NCBI GenBank assembly: GCA_903927605.1
Contig: CAIYNT010000205.1
Location: 1-35,565, forward strand
DNA length: 35,565 nucleotides
Source of the DNA: an uncultured Holophagaceae bacterium
GTDB taxonomy: Bacteria > Acidobacteriota > Holophagae > Holophagales > Holophagaceae
Direction: 5' to 3'
The stretch's first letter is position 1. Every line of letters begins with the position of its first letter. The notes beneath the pieces were generated by a model, which was not told the origin of the DNA, searched no databases, and saw only the letters and a program-made list of their open reading frames with translations. The translations under genes and the position numbers were made by a program. This document shows, one piece after another, positions 1-7,191 of the stretch.

Positions 1-28
1 CTTTGAGCGACACTTGACCTTCCACGTT

Positions 29-114
29 GCCCGCGTGGTGAAATTGGTAGACACGCCATCTTGAGGGGGTGGTGGCCACAAGCCGTAGCAGTTCGAGTCT
101 GCTCGCGGGCACCA
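29..114 (+). tRNA. tRNA-Leu (anticodon GAG)
   Basis: An 86-nt class II tRNA can be folded directly. Acceptor strand GCCCGCG (29-35) pairs with CGCGGGC (104-110), followed by discriminator A and an encoded CCA (112-114). The anticodon stem CCATC/GGTGG encloses loop TTGAGGG, giving anticodon GAG at 63-65, which reads CUC and CUU leucine codons. A long variable arm (GGCCACAAGCC region) and a TTCGAGT T-loop are present, as expected for tRNA-Leu. Only 28 bases lie upstream, so the promoter cannot be judged. Confidence 0.96.
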
Positions 115-118
115 AGTC

Positions 119-147
119 GAGAGCGCCGGAAACGGCGCTCTCTTATT
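119..147 (+). terminator. Hairpin terminator after tRNA-Leu
   Basis: A perfect 10-bp stem (119-128 with 133-142) closed by a GAAA tetraloop starts five bases after the CCA end, followed by TTATTT. It probably terminates the tRNA transcript. The T-tract is interrupted, so it could be partly leaky. Confidence 0.75.
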
Positions 148-193
148 TCAATCCGGGGGTTCCACGCTGCGCGAATACCCCTGGGGCCCCCGC

Positions 194-226
194 GCAGAAG
201 CCCGGCCAAGCCGGGCTTCTGCTTTT
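194..226 (+). terminator. Second hairpin terminator
   Basis: A perfect 13-bp stem (194-206 with 210-222) with a 3-nt CAA loop is followed by TTTT. This is a second, stronger intrinsic terminator 50 bp after the first, before mutY. No gene lies between the two, so they seem to act in tandem on the tRNA transcript. Confidence 0.8.
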
Positions 227-255
227 CCCTCGGCAGTTGCTGATAGCTTCAATCC

Positions 256-1356
256 ATGTCCTGGCCTTCGTCACCGGATTTCCTCGTGCCTCTTGCCCCC
301 TGGTTCGACCGGGTGCGGCGGGACCTGCCCTGGCGGGCGACGGATCTCGATGCGCCGCACCCGGACCCCTATGCGGTGCTGGTATCGGAGTTGATGCTTC
401 AGCAGACGCAGGTGGCCACGGTGATCCCCTATTTCAAGCGCTGGCTGGACGAGTTCCCGGATCCGCAGACACTCGCCGAAGCCGATGAGGACAGGGTCCA
501 CAAAGCCTGGGAGGGGCTGGGCTACTACCGGCGGGCCCGCTTCCTGAAAGCTACCGCTGGTTCCGTCGCCGCCGAGGGCTGGCCCGACGACCTGGAAGGC
601 TTGGCGGACCTGCCGGGCCTAGGCCCCTACACCGCCGCCGCCCTAGGCGCTATCGCCTTCCAGTGGCCCACGCCCGCCCTCGACGGCAATGCCTTCCGGG
701 TGCTGGCCCGCCTGCTGCTGATCCAGGCCGACCCGAAGGCCCGCGCCGCGGAACTCCGGGCCTGGCTCGCTCCCGCCCTTGCGGCCCATGGCCCCTCCCG
801 CCTGACCCAGGCGCTGATGGAACTGGGCGCCACGGTCTGCACCCCGTCACCCACCTGCGGTGTCTGTCCCCTCTCCAGCCGCTGTGGCGCCCACATTGAA
901 GGTCGCACTGGGGACATCCCGCCGGTCGCGAAGCGGGCCATACCAAAGGCATCGGATCTTTGGCTGGTGGCCTTCGAGGCTGAAGAGCACTTCCTCCTGC
1001 ATCCCCCGGCAGCCAAGGGTCTGCTTGCCGGGCTCTGGCGCTGGCCCGCGCTGGAATCGAAGGACTATCCTCCACAAGCCACAGCCCACAGCCCACAGCC
1101 CATCACCGCCTGGCCCGGCTGGACGCAGGTCTACACACACCGCCGCGAGGCCGTGAGCCCCCTCCGCATCCAACTGGAGTCCCGCTTCACTCCAGTGGAC
1201 AGTCTCCGTTGGATGCCCCGCACAGAGCTCCGTGAGCTGCCCTTGGGCAAACGGGATCAGCGGCTTCGGGATCTGCTCGACACGCCTGGGCAGACTCCGC
1301 TGGAAATGCCGGATCCGAAGGAAATGGTCAAAGCCTGTGCAGGCCCTTCCGCGTGA
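256..1356 (+). CDS. mutY: A/G-specific adenine glycosylase
   Basis: Removes adenine mispaired with 8-oxoguanine or guanine in base excision repair. The 366-residue protein has the family's full layout: RDLPWR near residue 22, catalytic Glu45 in SELMLQQTQV, helix-hairpin-helix LPGLGPYTAAA around 119-129, catalytic Asp143 in LDGNAFRVLARL, an iron-sulfur loop with Cys195, Cys201, Cys204 and Cys210, and a C-terminal NUDIX-like 8-oxoG recognition domain from about residue 230. The first Cys spacing is x5 rather than the usual x6. An ACAGCCC-type repeat at about 1072-1104 is read through as coding sequence and adds a short linker in the C-terminal domain. The 3' end overlaps the convergent GHMP kinase gene by 29 bp. 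No strong Shine-Dalgarno is visible before the ATG, but no other start fits the conserved N-terminus better. Confidence 0.95.
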   Translation: MSWPSSPDFLVPLAPWFDRVRRDLPWRATDLDAPHPDPYAVLVSELMLQQTQVATVIPYFKRWLDEFPDPQTLAEADEDRVHKAWEGLGYYRRARFLKATAGSVAAEGWPDDLEGLADLPGLGPYTAAALGAIAFQWPTPALDGNAFRVLARLLLIQADPKARAAELRAWLAPALAAHGPSRLTQALMELGATVCTPSPTCGVCPLSSRCGAHIEGRTGDIPPVAKRAIPKASDLWLVAFEAEEHFLLHPPAAKGLLAGLWRWPALESKDYPPQATAHSPQPITAWPGWTQVYTHRREAVSPLRIQLESRFTPVDSLRWMPRTELRELPLGKRDQRLRDLLDTPGQTPLEMPDPKEMVKACAGPSA

Positions 1357-2326
1357 TCCGAAGGTCCAACGGCGGCAGGCCCATGTCCCGCAATGCGGCC
1401 TCGGCGGCCTCGCGCCGTCCGTCCTTGACCACCAGCAGGCAGCAGCCGCCCCCACCCGCGCCACAGGGTTTCATCCCGGCGTACCAACCCTCGCGACGAC
1501 CCCGGTCCCGCACGGCCCGCATGGCATCGGTTTCCACGGCCGGGGAGAGCCGCACCCGGGCGCGCCCTTCCCGTTCCAGCAGGTCGGCCACCGCGACCGG
1601 GTCGGAAGGCAATGCCTCGGCCATGTCCCGGGTGATCTCCCGGATATCGGACAGCGCTTGTCGCGTCAGTGCGTCGCCTTCGATGAAGCGCTTGTAGGCC
1701 TCCCAGTTGGTCATGCCGGAGTGGTGGGGCGCCCCCGTGTAGAACACCACCAGCTCCGCCAGCAGGCCAGGGTGGGGTTCCAACCGTTCCCATCTTGGCG
1801 CGGGACCATCCCAGTGGAGGGCCAGGGCACCTCCCAGCGCCGCCGGGAAGTAGTCCTGCCAACCGGTCGGAGTTTGAAGTTCCATACTTTCCAAGTCGCG
1901 CAGGATCGGCACCTTGGAAACAAGACCTGCACCGGCCTCCTCGCGCAAAGCTGCGCCCAGGAGTCCCACCCCTAGGCAGGAGGAGACCCCGAGCCCCGAG
2001 CCCTGAGGCACGGGACTGTGGATGGAGACTGAGGCTGGCGGCGATCCCGAGGCGGAAAGAACCCGCCACACCCAGGAAAGCCCCTCGGGCGGTGTCGTTG
2101 GCCAGGCATCGAAGGCCAGGTCGATCCCCAGGTCCCGGCTGGCGATCCGATGGCCCTGGCCGCTCCGCGAGACCTCGATGGTGATCCACAGATCCACAGC
2201 GGCGTTCACGGTGAGGCAGCCGCCCATCATGGCGTAGATGGGCCACAGATCCAGCGTTCCGCCCGCGAAGTCGACGCGGACCGGGATGCGCCAGATTTCG
2301 GCCTCCACTCTAGGGTCTGTTTTCAT
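1328..2326 (-). CDS. GHMP-family sugar kinase (HddA/fucokinase-like)
   Basis: ATP-dependent small-molecule kinase of the GHMP superfamily, 332 residues. Visible motifs are the N-terminal substrate-side stretch VDFAGGTLDLWP (18-29), the ATP-binding loop PQGSGLGVSS (107-116), a segment TPTGWQDYFPAALGG (152-166) resembling the PTGKQDQYAAAFGG motif of heptose-7-phosphate and fucose kinases, and the C-terminal glycine-rich motif GMKPCGAGGGGC (284-295). The exact sugar cannot be assigned; a nucleotide-sugar or heptose role is an inference from the motif. It is the last gene of the tolB-pal-cpoB run, 8 bp after cpoB, and overlaps mutY convergently. Superfamily confidence is high, substrate confidence low. 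Confidence 0.88.
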   Translation of the reverse strand: MKTDPRVEAEIWRIPVRVDFAGGTLDLWPIYAMMGGCLTVNAAVDLWITIEVSRSGQGHRIASRDLGIDLAFDAWPTTPPEGLSWVWRVLSASGSPPASVSIHSPVPQGSGLGVSSCLGVGLLGAALREEAGAGLVSKVPILRDLESMELQTPTGWQDYFPAALGGALALHWDGPAPRWERLEPHPGLLAELVVFYTGAPHHSGMTNWEAYKRFIEGDALTRQALSDIREITRDMAEALPSDPVAVADLLEREGRARVRLSPAVETDAMRAVRDRGRREGWYAGMKPCGAGGGGCCLLVVKDGRREAAEAALRDMGLPPLDLRITRKGLHRL

Positions 2327-2334
2327 GGTGGATG

Positions 2335-3048
2335 CTAGAGACCCAGATCGCTCAGCTCCTGCTGGGCGGTGCGGGCCTCAGCGCTGCCGGAGAACCCATC
2401 CACCAGTTCCCGGAAGGCGATCACGGCGGCGGGCTTCAGGCCCTGCTTGAGCAGGCACTGGGCGCGCTTGAGTTTGGCCGGCAGGAACTGGGGCGAAGCC
2501 GCATGATCCTTGATGATCCGGTCGAAGGCAGACTGGGCCTTGTCGAACGCGCGCTGGTTGTATTGGCAGAGGCCCAGGAAGAACAGGGCTTCTGGCCGCT
2601 TGGCGCTCTGACGGTAGGTGGTCAGGAAGAGGTTGAGGCCTTCGGCCGCGAGCGGGTAGTTGCCGCGATTGTAGTCCAGGACGGCAGCGTTGAAGGCCCG
2701 TTCATCCTCGGCCGCGGTGGCTGGCTGGGGCTCGGCGGCTGGGCGGCTTCCACCCTTCGGCTGCTGACTGTTCAACCGGTTGTTCAGGGCGCGGGTGGTG
2801 TCCTGCACCTGTCGCAGGCTGTCCTGCAGATCGGCCTGGAACCGGCGGTCCTGGGTGCGGGCCTCGGAAGCGGCCTGCTGGTCGGCCTGGGCCTTCTTGT
2901 TGCCATCCTCTACGGTCTGGCGCAGCTTGAAGACCTCCAGCTTAAGGTCCCCCACTTCCTGCTCCACGCGGCGGAGCTGATCCTCGGATCCGCAGCCGAT
3001 GGTAAGCAGGCCAGCCAGGGCGGGAAACATCATCGTTCGAGCGCTCAT
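2335..3048 (-). CDS. cpoB: Tol-Pal system TPR lipoprotein CpoB/YbgF
   Basis: Periplasmic partner of the Tol-Pal complex that links outer-membrane constriction with peptidoglycan synthesis in species where it has been studied. The 237-residue product begins with a signal peptide ending in a lipobox-like LTIGC (Cys19), so it is probably a lipoprotein, unlike soluble E. coli CpoB. A heptad-rich coiled coil spans about 22-92, a Pro/Ala-rich linker about 95-112, and tetratricopeptide repeats about 115-237 (the AFNAAVLDYNRGNYPLAAEGL, PEALFFLGLCQYNQ and PAKLKRAQCLLKQG regions). It lies directly downstream of tolB and pal, which supports the assignment. A hairpin separates it from pal. Confidence 0.88.
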   Translation of the reverse strand: MSARTMMFPALAGLLTIGCGSEDQLRRVEQEVGDLKLEVFKLRQTVEDGNKKAQADQQAASEARTQDRRFQADLQDSLRQVQDTTRALNNRLNSQQPKGGSRPAAEPQPATAAEDERAFNAAVLDYNRGNYPLAAEGLNLFLTTYRQSAKRPEALFFLGLCQYNQRAFDKAQSAFDRIIKDHAASPQFLPAKLKRAQCLLKQGLKPAAVIAFRELVDGFSGSAEARTAQQELSDLGL

Positions 3049-3081
3049 GGGAACTCCGCGAATCCTCTAATCCTAAACGAA

Positions 3082-3105
3082 AAGCGGGGGCGACTGCCCC
3101 CGCTT
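3082..3105 (-). terminator. Intercistronic hairpin between pal and cpoB
   Basis: A perfect 10-bp GC-rich stem (3082-3091 with 3096-3105) with a 4-nt loop. Read on the minus strand it is followed by TTCGTTTAG, a weak T-rich tract. It sits 19 nt after the pal stop, so it could attenuate transcription into cpoB or stabilise the 3' end of the abundant pal message. Confidence 0.65.
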
Positions 3106-3124
3106 CGCGCGATACCGATCGAAT

Positions 3125-3847
3125 CTACTTGAGCTTGAACTCGTCGCGGCGGTTCTGGCTCCAGCAGGCTTCCTTGGCCTCGGTGCAGAGGGGCTTCTCC
3201 TTGCCGTAGCTGATGGTGGTGAAGCGGGCCTCATCCACGCCCAGGGTCTTCAGGTAAGCCAGGGCGGCAGCGGCGCGCTTGTTGCCGAGGGCGAGGTTGT
3301 ACTCGTTGGTGCCGCGCTCGTCGCAGTTGCCAGCGATCTCGGCCTTGGCCATGGGGTAGGCCTTCATGAAGTCCGCAATGGCCTGGAGGGTGGCGCGATC
3401 ATCCGCCTTGATCTCGGCCTTGTCATAGTCGAAGTGGATGTTCACGAGGGCCTTGTCCGCGGCAGCCTTGAAAGCGGCAGCCTGAGCCTCAGCGGCCTTG
3501 CGAGCGGCTTCCTCGGCAGCAGCGCGTTCTGCGGCGGCCTTGGCATCGGCAGTGGCCTTCGCATCGGCAGCAGCCTTGGCATCGGCGGCGGCCTTGTCGG
3601 CGGCGACCTTGTCAGCCTGCGCCTTGTCCCAGCCGTCGTACCAGCCCTGCATCTTGTGGGGGTTTTCCTTGTCATTCAGGTAGGGATTGGCGGTACGGGC
3701 CTTTCCGTCAGTGAATGCCTGGACGCCCTCATTGAAGGCAGCCTGGGTCTCAGCCTTGATCTGCTCAGCGGTTTTGGGAGGCTTGCAGGCCAGGCTGCCA
3801 AGCGTGAGCACAACGGCCGCAGGGACGAGGTAGATTCCGTATCGCAT
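3125..3847 (-). CDS. pal: Peptidoglycan-associated lipoprotein Pal
   Basis: Outer-membrane lipoprotein that binds peptidoglycan and TolB. The 240-residue product has a signal peptide with lipobox LGSLAC (Cys21), an Ala/Lys/Asp-rich stretch (about 80-135) built on a repeating KAAADA pattern that is also visible as degenerate tandem DNA repeats near 3530-3610, and an OmpA-C domain to the end. The peptidoglycan-binding signature reads NCDERGTNEYNLALG; most Pal proteins have His at the first position. The low-complexity spacer probably forms a helix that reaches across the periplasm. A strong Shine-Dalgarno (AGGAGG) precedes the ATG. It is 73 bp downstream of tolB. Confidence 0.95.
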   Translation of the reverse strand: MRYGIYLVPAAVVLTLGSLACKPPKTAEQIKAETQAAFNEGVQAFTDGKARTANPYLNDKENPHKMQGWYDGWDKAQADKVAADKAAADAKAAADAKATADAKAAAERAAAEEAARKAAEAQAAAFKAAADKALVNIHFDYDKAEIKADDRATLQAIADFMKAYPMAKAEIAGNCDERGTNEYNLALGNKRAAAALAYLKTLGVDEARFTTISYGKEKPLCTEAKEACWSQNRRDEFKLK

Positions 3848-3920
3848 AGGGTAGTTCCTCCTGGATAAGACTGAGTATAGAAGGGTGTGGTTCAGGAAAC
3901 CGGTAATTTAACGGCAATTT

Positions 3921-5201
3921 TTATCGCCCGCGGACCCAGCGCGGGCTCTGACAGCCCCCTAGTTCCGCCAGACGGACGATCTGACGACCGGAGAGGTCGG
4001 TGGTGAAGATCTGGGAAGAGCCAAAGCGGTTGCTGGTGAACACCAGATGGCGCTCGTCCGGTGACCAGGCCGGCGATTCCGAGGTGCTGACGCCCGTGGT
4101 GATCTGATAGGCCTTTCCTTCGCCCAGCTTGTAGACAAACAGATCGAACTTCCCCTCGAAGCGGGACACGTAGGCCACCATGGCGCCGTTGGGACTCCAG
4201 GCAGGGCTGGCGTTGTAGAGCCCCTCACCAGTCAGGCGGCGGAGATTCGAGCCATCATCCTGCATGAGAAAGACCTGAGGCCCGCCTTCGCGATCCGAGG
4301 TGAACGCTAGCTGATTCCCGTTCGGGTTCCAACTTGGCTCGGTGTTGATGCCATTGCCATCGGTCAGGCGCCGGGCCCTTCCCGAGTTGAGGTCCAGCAC
4401 CATGATGTCGCTGTTGCCGCGCCGGTCGCCCTGCACGAAAGCCAGGCGCTTGCCATCCGGAGACCAGGCCGGCGAGGAGAGCATCCCCCCCGCCCCGCTG
4501 GTCGGGTAGAGCTTTTCGTGGGGCCCATCCTTGCGGCGCTGGCCCCATATTTCCGGGGCGCCGCCCTTGTAGGTGATATAGGCCAGGCGGCCATCGGACG
4601 CAACCGTGGGCGAAAGGGTGAGGCTGCCATGCCGGGTGAGCTGGATCAGCCCCGCCCCGTCGCGATCCACCTGGAAGAGCTCCTTCACACCCGGTGACAC
4701 CTGGCGTACAAACGCGATGCGGCTGGAGGCCACGCCCTTCTCGCCGGTCAGGCGGCCCACGAGATCATCGGCGAGGTAATGAGCGAGGTAACGGAGCGGT
4801 ACGATCCGGTTGGCATTGTAGGTGCGGGTGAATACCCCCTTCTCGGCCGCGGTGTCCAGGGCAGAGGCCTCCATCTGGAGGTCGCCGTTGGCCGCCTTCG
4901 ACAGGCGCGTGTTCAGCAGCCACTGGGCGCCAGCTTCCCTCCAGGCCTTGGTGGGCGCGCCATCGGCGGGGAGCCGTTCCTGGAGCATGGCGATGACACC
5001 CGACTCATCCAGATCCCGCTTGAGCACTGCCGTGAAGTCCGCGGCGATGGCGGCGTCATCCAGGCCCTTGGCCTTGGGCGAGGTCATGGCCAGCACCAGC
5101 TTCGCGCTGCTGGTGGCGCTCAGCACCACCTCGGTCTGCTGGGCCCATAGCCCCGACGCTGCAAGAACGCAGAGCAAGGTCCGAATGAGGAATCGCGGCA
5201 T
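3921..5201 (-). CDS. tolB: Tol-Pal system beta-propeller protein TolB
   Basis: Periplasmic protein linking the inner-membrane Tol complex to Pal. The 426-residue product has a signal peptide (cleavage likely after WA, residue 20), an N-terminal TolB domain (about 25-165), and a C-terminal propeller of PD40 repeats, seen as SPDGKRLAF, NPNGNQLAFTSDREGG, SPNGAMVAYVS and SPDERHLVFTSNRFG. Length matches the family (about 430). The tolQRA motor genes are not in this window. It follows mutT by 23 bp and leads into pal, cpoB and the GHMP kinase, so one minus-strand operon from rnhB onward is likely. Confidence 0.95.
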   Translation of the reverse strand: MPRFLIRTLLCVLAASGLWAQQTEVVLSATSSAKLVLAMTSPKAKGLDDAAIAADFTAVLKRDLDESGVIAMLQERLPADGAPTKAWREAGAQWLLNTRLSKAANGDLQMEASALDTAAEKGVFTRTYNANRIVPLRYLAHYLADDLVGRLTGEKGVASSRIAFVRQVSPGVKELFQVDRDGAGLIQLTRHGSLTLSPTVASDGRLAYITYKGGAPEIWGQRRKDGPHEKLYPTSGAGGMLSSPAWSPDGKRLAFVQGDRRGNSDIMVLDLNSGRARRLTDGNGINTEPSWNPNGNQLAFTSDREGGPQVFLMQDDGSNLRRLTGEGLYNASPAWSPNGAMVAYVSRFEGKFDLFVYKLGEGKAYQITTGVSTSESPAWSPDERHLVFTSNRFGSSQIFTTDLSGRQIVRLAELGGCQSPRWVRGR

Positions 5202-5224
5202 GGCATCTCCGGGCCTGGGGGCCT

Positions 5225-5629
5225 TCAGCCTATCAGATGAGATGGAGGAGACCGAAGTTCCGCGGCCAGCGAATCCGGGTCAAGCCTCTCAATCAGAAGC
5301 CTATTCATGGGTGGGATGGGTAGTCGGAGCATCTCCTCGACGGTGAACCAACCCCACGCGAGGACCGTGCTGGGCTCGCCTTCGGCCTCCACGAGGAAGG
5401 GATGAAGCCGTGGGGTCCCATCGAGCACAGTGCAGGATCGAGCAGTCAACAGGTCCAGGCCAGTTTCCTCCTGGAGTTCCCGCTCCAGGGCTGCTTTGAG
5501 CGTTTCGCCCTCCTCCACCTTTCCGCCCGGAAACTCCCAGAGCCCCGGCAGGACGGGGTTACTCAGAGCGCGCCGCTGGAGGAACCACCGCTCGCCACGC
5601 TGGATGAGGGCCAAGGCCACTTGGGTCAT
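5225..5629 (-). CDS. NUDIX hydrolase, MutT-like
   Basis: A 134-residue NUDIX pyrophosphohydrolase, probably sanitising oxidised nucleotides (8-oxo-dGTP) like MutT. The complete Nudix box is at residues 36-58: G, five residues, E42, seven residues, then RELQEETGL. WEFPGGKVEEGE just before and within it is typical of MutT. The ATG at 5629 is chosen because it overlaps the rnhB stop as ATGA and gives a normal N-terminus (MTQVALALIQRGE); a longer in-frame reading upstream lies inside rnhB and is not conserved-looking. mutT and mutY functions both address 8-oxoG and lie in the same neighbourhood. Substrate is inferred. Confidence 0.85.
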   Translation of the reverse strand: MTQVALALIQRGERWFLQRRALSNPVLPGLWEFPGGKVEEGETLKAALERELQEETGLDLLTARSCTVLDGTPRLHPFLVEAEGEPSTVLAWGWFTVEEMLRLPIPPMNRLLIERLDPDSLAAELRSPPSHLIG

Positions 5630-6450
5630 GGGCCCTTCCCGGCGAGGCCCTCCGCATCCACCAGTTGGACCAGACGGTCCGCGTAGTGCCGCCGCAGGGT
5701 CTCCACCCACACCAGCTTCAGGTGGCCGTAGGAGGGGCGCAGTTCCTGCTCGACCCAGGTCGCCAGGGCCTCCACGGAGGTACAGGCGTCCAGGCTGTGG
5801 CGCAGCTGGTCGCGCAGGTCCTCGTCCACCTGCTGGAGCGCCGCCACGGGTGCATAGCTGATGCGGTGGATGGGGCTCACGCCCAGTTCACGGATGCGTG
5901 CCCGGTGCAGGGCCGTGCCGTAGCCCTTGTGCTGGCCGAAGCCAAAGCCCGGATAGGTCTCCTCGGCGCGGAGCATCAGCCCATCCCGATGAGCCTTGGC
6001 CAGGATGCTGGCGGCACCGATGGCGCAGCTCAGGGCGTCCCCATCCACCACCAGGCGCTCGAGCAGGCCCGTCCTTGGCCCCCGATTGCCGTCAATTAAC
6101 AGGAGCCTCGGCCGGATGGCCAGATTTGACACAGACTGTCGCATAGCCATCATGGTGGCCTCGAGAATGTTCTCCCGGTCGATGGCCAGCGGATCCATCT
6201 CCGCGATGCCGAAGGCGGGCAGGATGGCCTTCAGTTCCGTCGCCAGCACCTCGCGCCGCTCGGGCTTGAGCTGCTTGCTGTCCCGTACGCCCCGCAGCAC
6301 ATGGCCCCACTTGTGCACCGTGGCCGCATCCAGCACCGCACAGGCCGCCACCACTGGCCCCGCCCAGGCGCCCCGCCCCGCCTCGTCCACGCCCCCCCAG
6401 GCCACGCCCGGTGGCACGTTGCCCAGGTCCCAGTCGAGGGGGTTGATCAT
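5626..6450 (-). CDS. rnhB: Ribonuclease HII with C-terminal extension
   Basis: Cleaves the RNA strand of RNA-DNA hybrids and single ribonucleotides in DNA. The 274-residue protein carries the type 2 RNase H motifs: GVDEAGRGAWAGPV (catalytic Asp22 and Glu23), RDSKQL (57-61), LLIDGN (Asp120), GDALS (Asp138) and GAASILAKAHRD (145-156). The conserved core ends near HRISYAPV (about 195-202), and about 72 further residues follow that bacterial RNase HII normally lacks (E. coli about 198 residues in total). That tail is helical-looking and contains WVEQELRPSYGHLKLVWVE. The stop overlaps the mutT start by 4 bp, so the two are translationally coupled. Confidence 0.93.
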   Translation of the reverse strand: MINPLDWDLGNVPPGVAWGGVDEAGRGAWAGPVVAACAVLDAATVHKWGHVLRGVRDSKQLKPERREVLATELKAILPAFGIAEMDPLAIDRENILEATMMAMRQSVSNLAIRPRLLLIDGNRGPRTGLLERLVVDGDALSCAIGAASILAKAHRDGLMLRAEETYPGFGFGQHKGYGTALHRARIRELGVSPIHRISYAPVAALQQVDEDLRDQLRHSLDACTSVEALATWVEQELRPSYGHLKLVWVETLRRHYADRLVQLVDAEGLAGKGP

Positions 6451-6470
6451 TTCTTAAAGCTATCAGCTAT

Positions 6471-6510
6471 CGGCTGTCAGTCATCAGTGCGGGACTTTAG
6501 CTGACAGCCG
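6471..6510. repeat. Intergenic inverted repeat (CGGCTGTCAG)
   Basis: A perfect 10-bp inverted repeat, CGGCTGTCAG (6471-6480) and CTGACAGCCG (6501-6510), spaced by 20 bp, sits in the 69-bp gap between the glycosyltransferase and rnhB. Adjacent text repeats the same words (AGCTATCAGCTATCGG; a second GACAGCC). No T-tract follows, so it looks more like a dispersed REP-type element than a terminator. Confidence 0.6.
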
Positions 6511-6519
6511 ACAGCCAAT

Positions 6520-7191
6520 TCAGCACTTCAGCGATTCCCACGCAATCAGCCATGTATCCATGACGCCGCGAAAATGGCTCCGGTGCGGCCCCGGCCGGTA
6601 GATGGCTTGGATGGGGATATGGGCCCAGCGCAGCTTCCAGTCCGCAGCCTTCATGGCGATCTCCATCTCGATGGCGAAGCCGGTGGCGCGGAGATCGAGT
6701 CGATCCAGCACCTTCTTCCGGACCATGCGGAAGCCGCTCTGGCTGTCCTCCCAGGTCACTCCGGCGATGCGCCCCAGGGTCCAGCTACCCAGGGCATTGG
6801 TCCGCCAGCGCTTCGCCGGGATCTTCGCCCGGTCCTTGAGGCGCGAGCCGATGAGGAAGTCTGTGTCTGGATGGGCCGCCAGATAGTCCAGGAAGCGCTG
6901 GAGATCGGCCGGAGCATGCTGGCCATCCCCGTCCAGGAAGAGGTAGAACTCGAAGTCATCCGCCTGCAGGTGGGCGATGCCAGCGCGCATGGTCTGACCC
7001 TTCCCCCCGCCCTGTCCGGGCTCCAGACGCAGTACTTCCGCGCCCGCCGCAGCGGCTACAGCCCCAGTGCCGTCGGTGGAGCCATCGTCCACCACCAGGA
7101 TGCGGTGGAGACCGAAGGGCCTCAGCCCCTCCAGCACCATCCCGACGTGCTCCGCCTCGTCATGGGCGGCGATGATCGCGGCAATCCTCAC
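6520..7191 (-). CDS. GT2 glycosyltransferase, polyprenol-phosphate type
   Basis: A family 2 glycosyltransferase of 223 residues, resembling dolichol/polyprenyl-phosphate sugar synthases without membrane anchors. GT-A motifs are VVDDGSTDGT (33-42), the metal-binding LDGDGQH (86-92; Asp87 and Asp89), and DSQSGFRMV in the acceptor region. It would act at the cytoplasmic face of the membrane, moving a sugar to a lipid carrier; donor and acceptor are not decidable from sequence. The start is GTG at 7191, overlapping the peptidase stop as GTGA, so translation is coupled. It is the last gene of a TetR-peptidase-glycosyltransferase run. Confidence 0.88.
   Translation of the reverse strand: MRIAAIIAAHDEAEHVGMVLEGLRPFGLHRILVVDDGSTDGTGAVAAAAGAEVLRLEPGQGGGKGQTMRAGIAHLQADDFEFYLFLDGDGQHAPADLQRFLDYLAAHPDTDFLIGSRLKDRAKIPAKRWRTNALGSWTLGRIAGVTWEDSQSGFRMVRKKVLDRLDLRATGFAIEMEIAMKAADWKLRWAHIPIQAIYRPGPHRSHFRGVMDTWLIAWESLKC

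Noticed and set aside
3075..3605. Repeated KAAADA-coding DNA in pal as a possible CRISPR-like or tandem array.
   Set aside because: The repeats are short, degenerate, in frame and without unique spacers; they encode an alanine-rich spacer. No CRISPR array was seen anywhere in the window.
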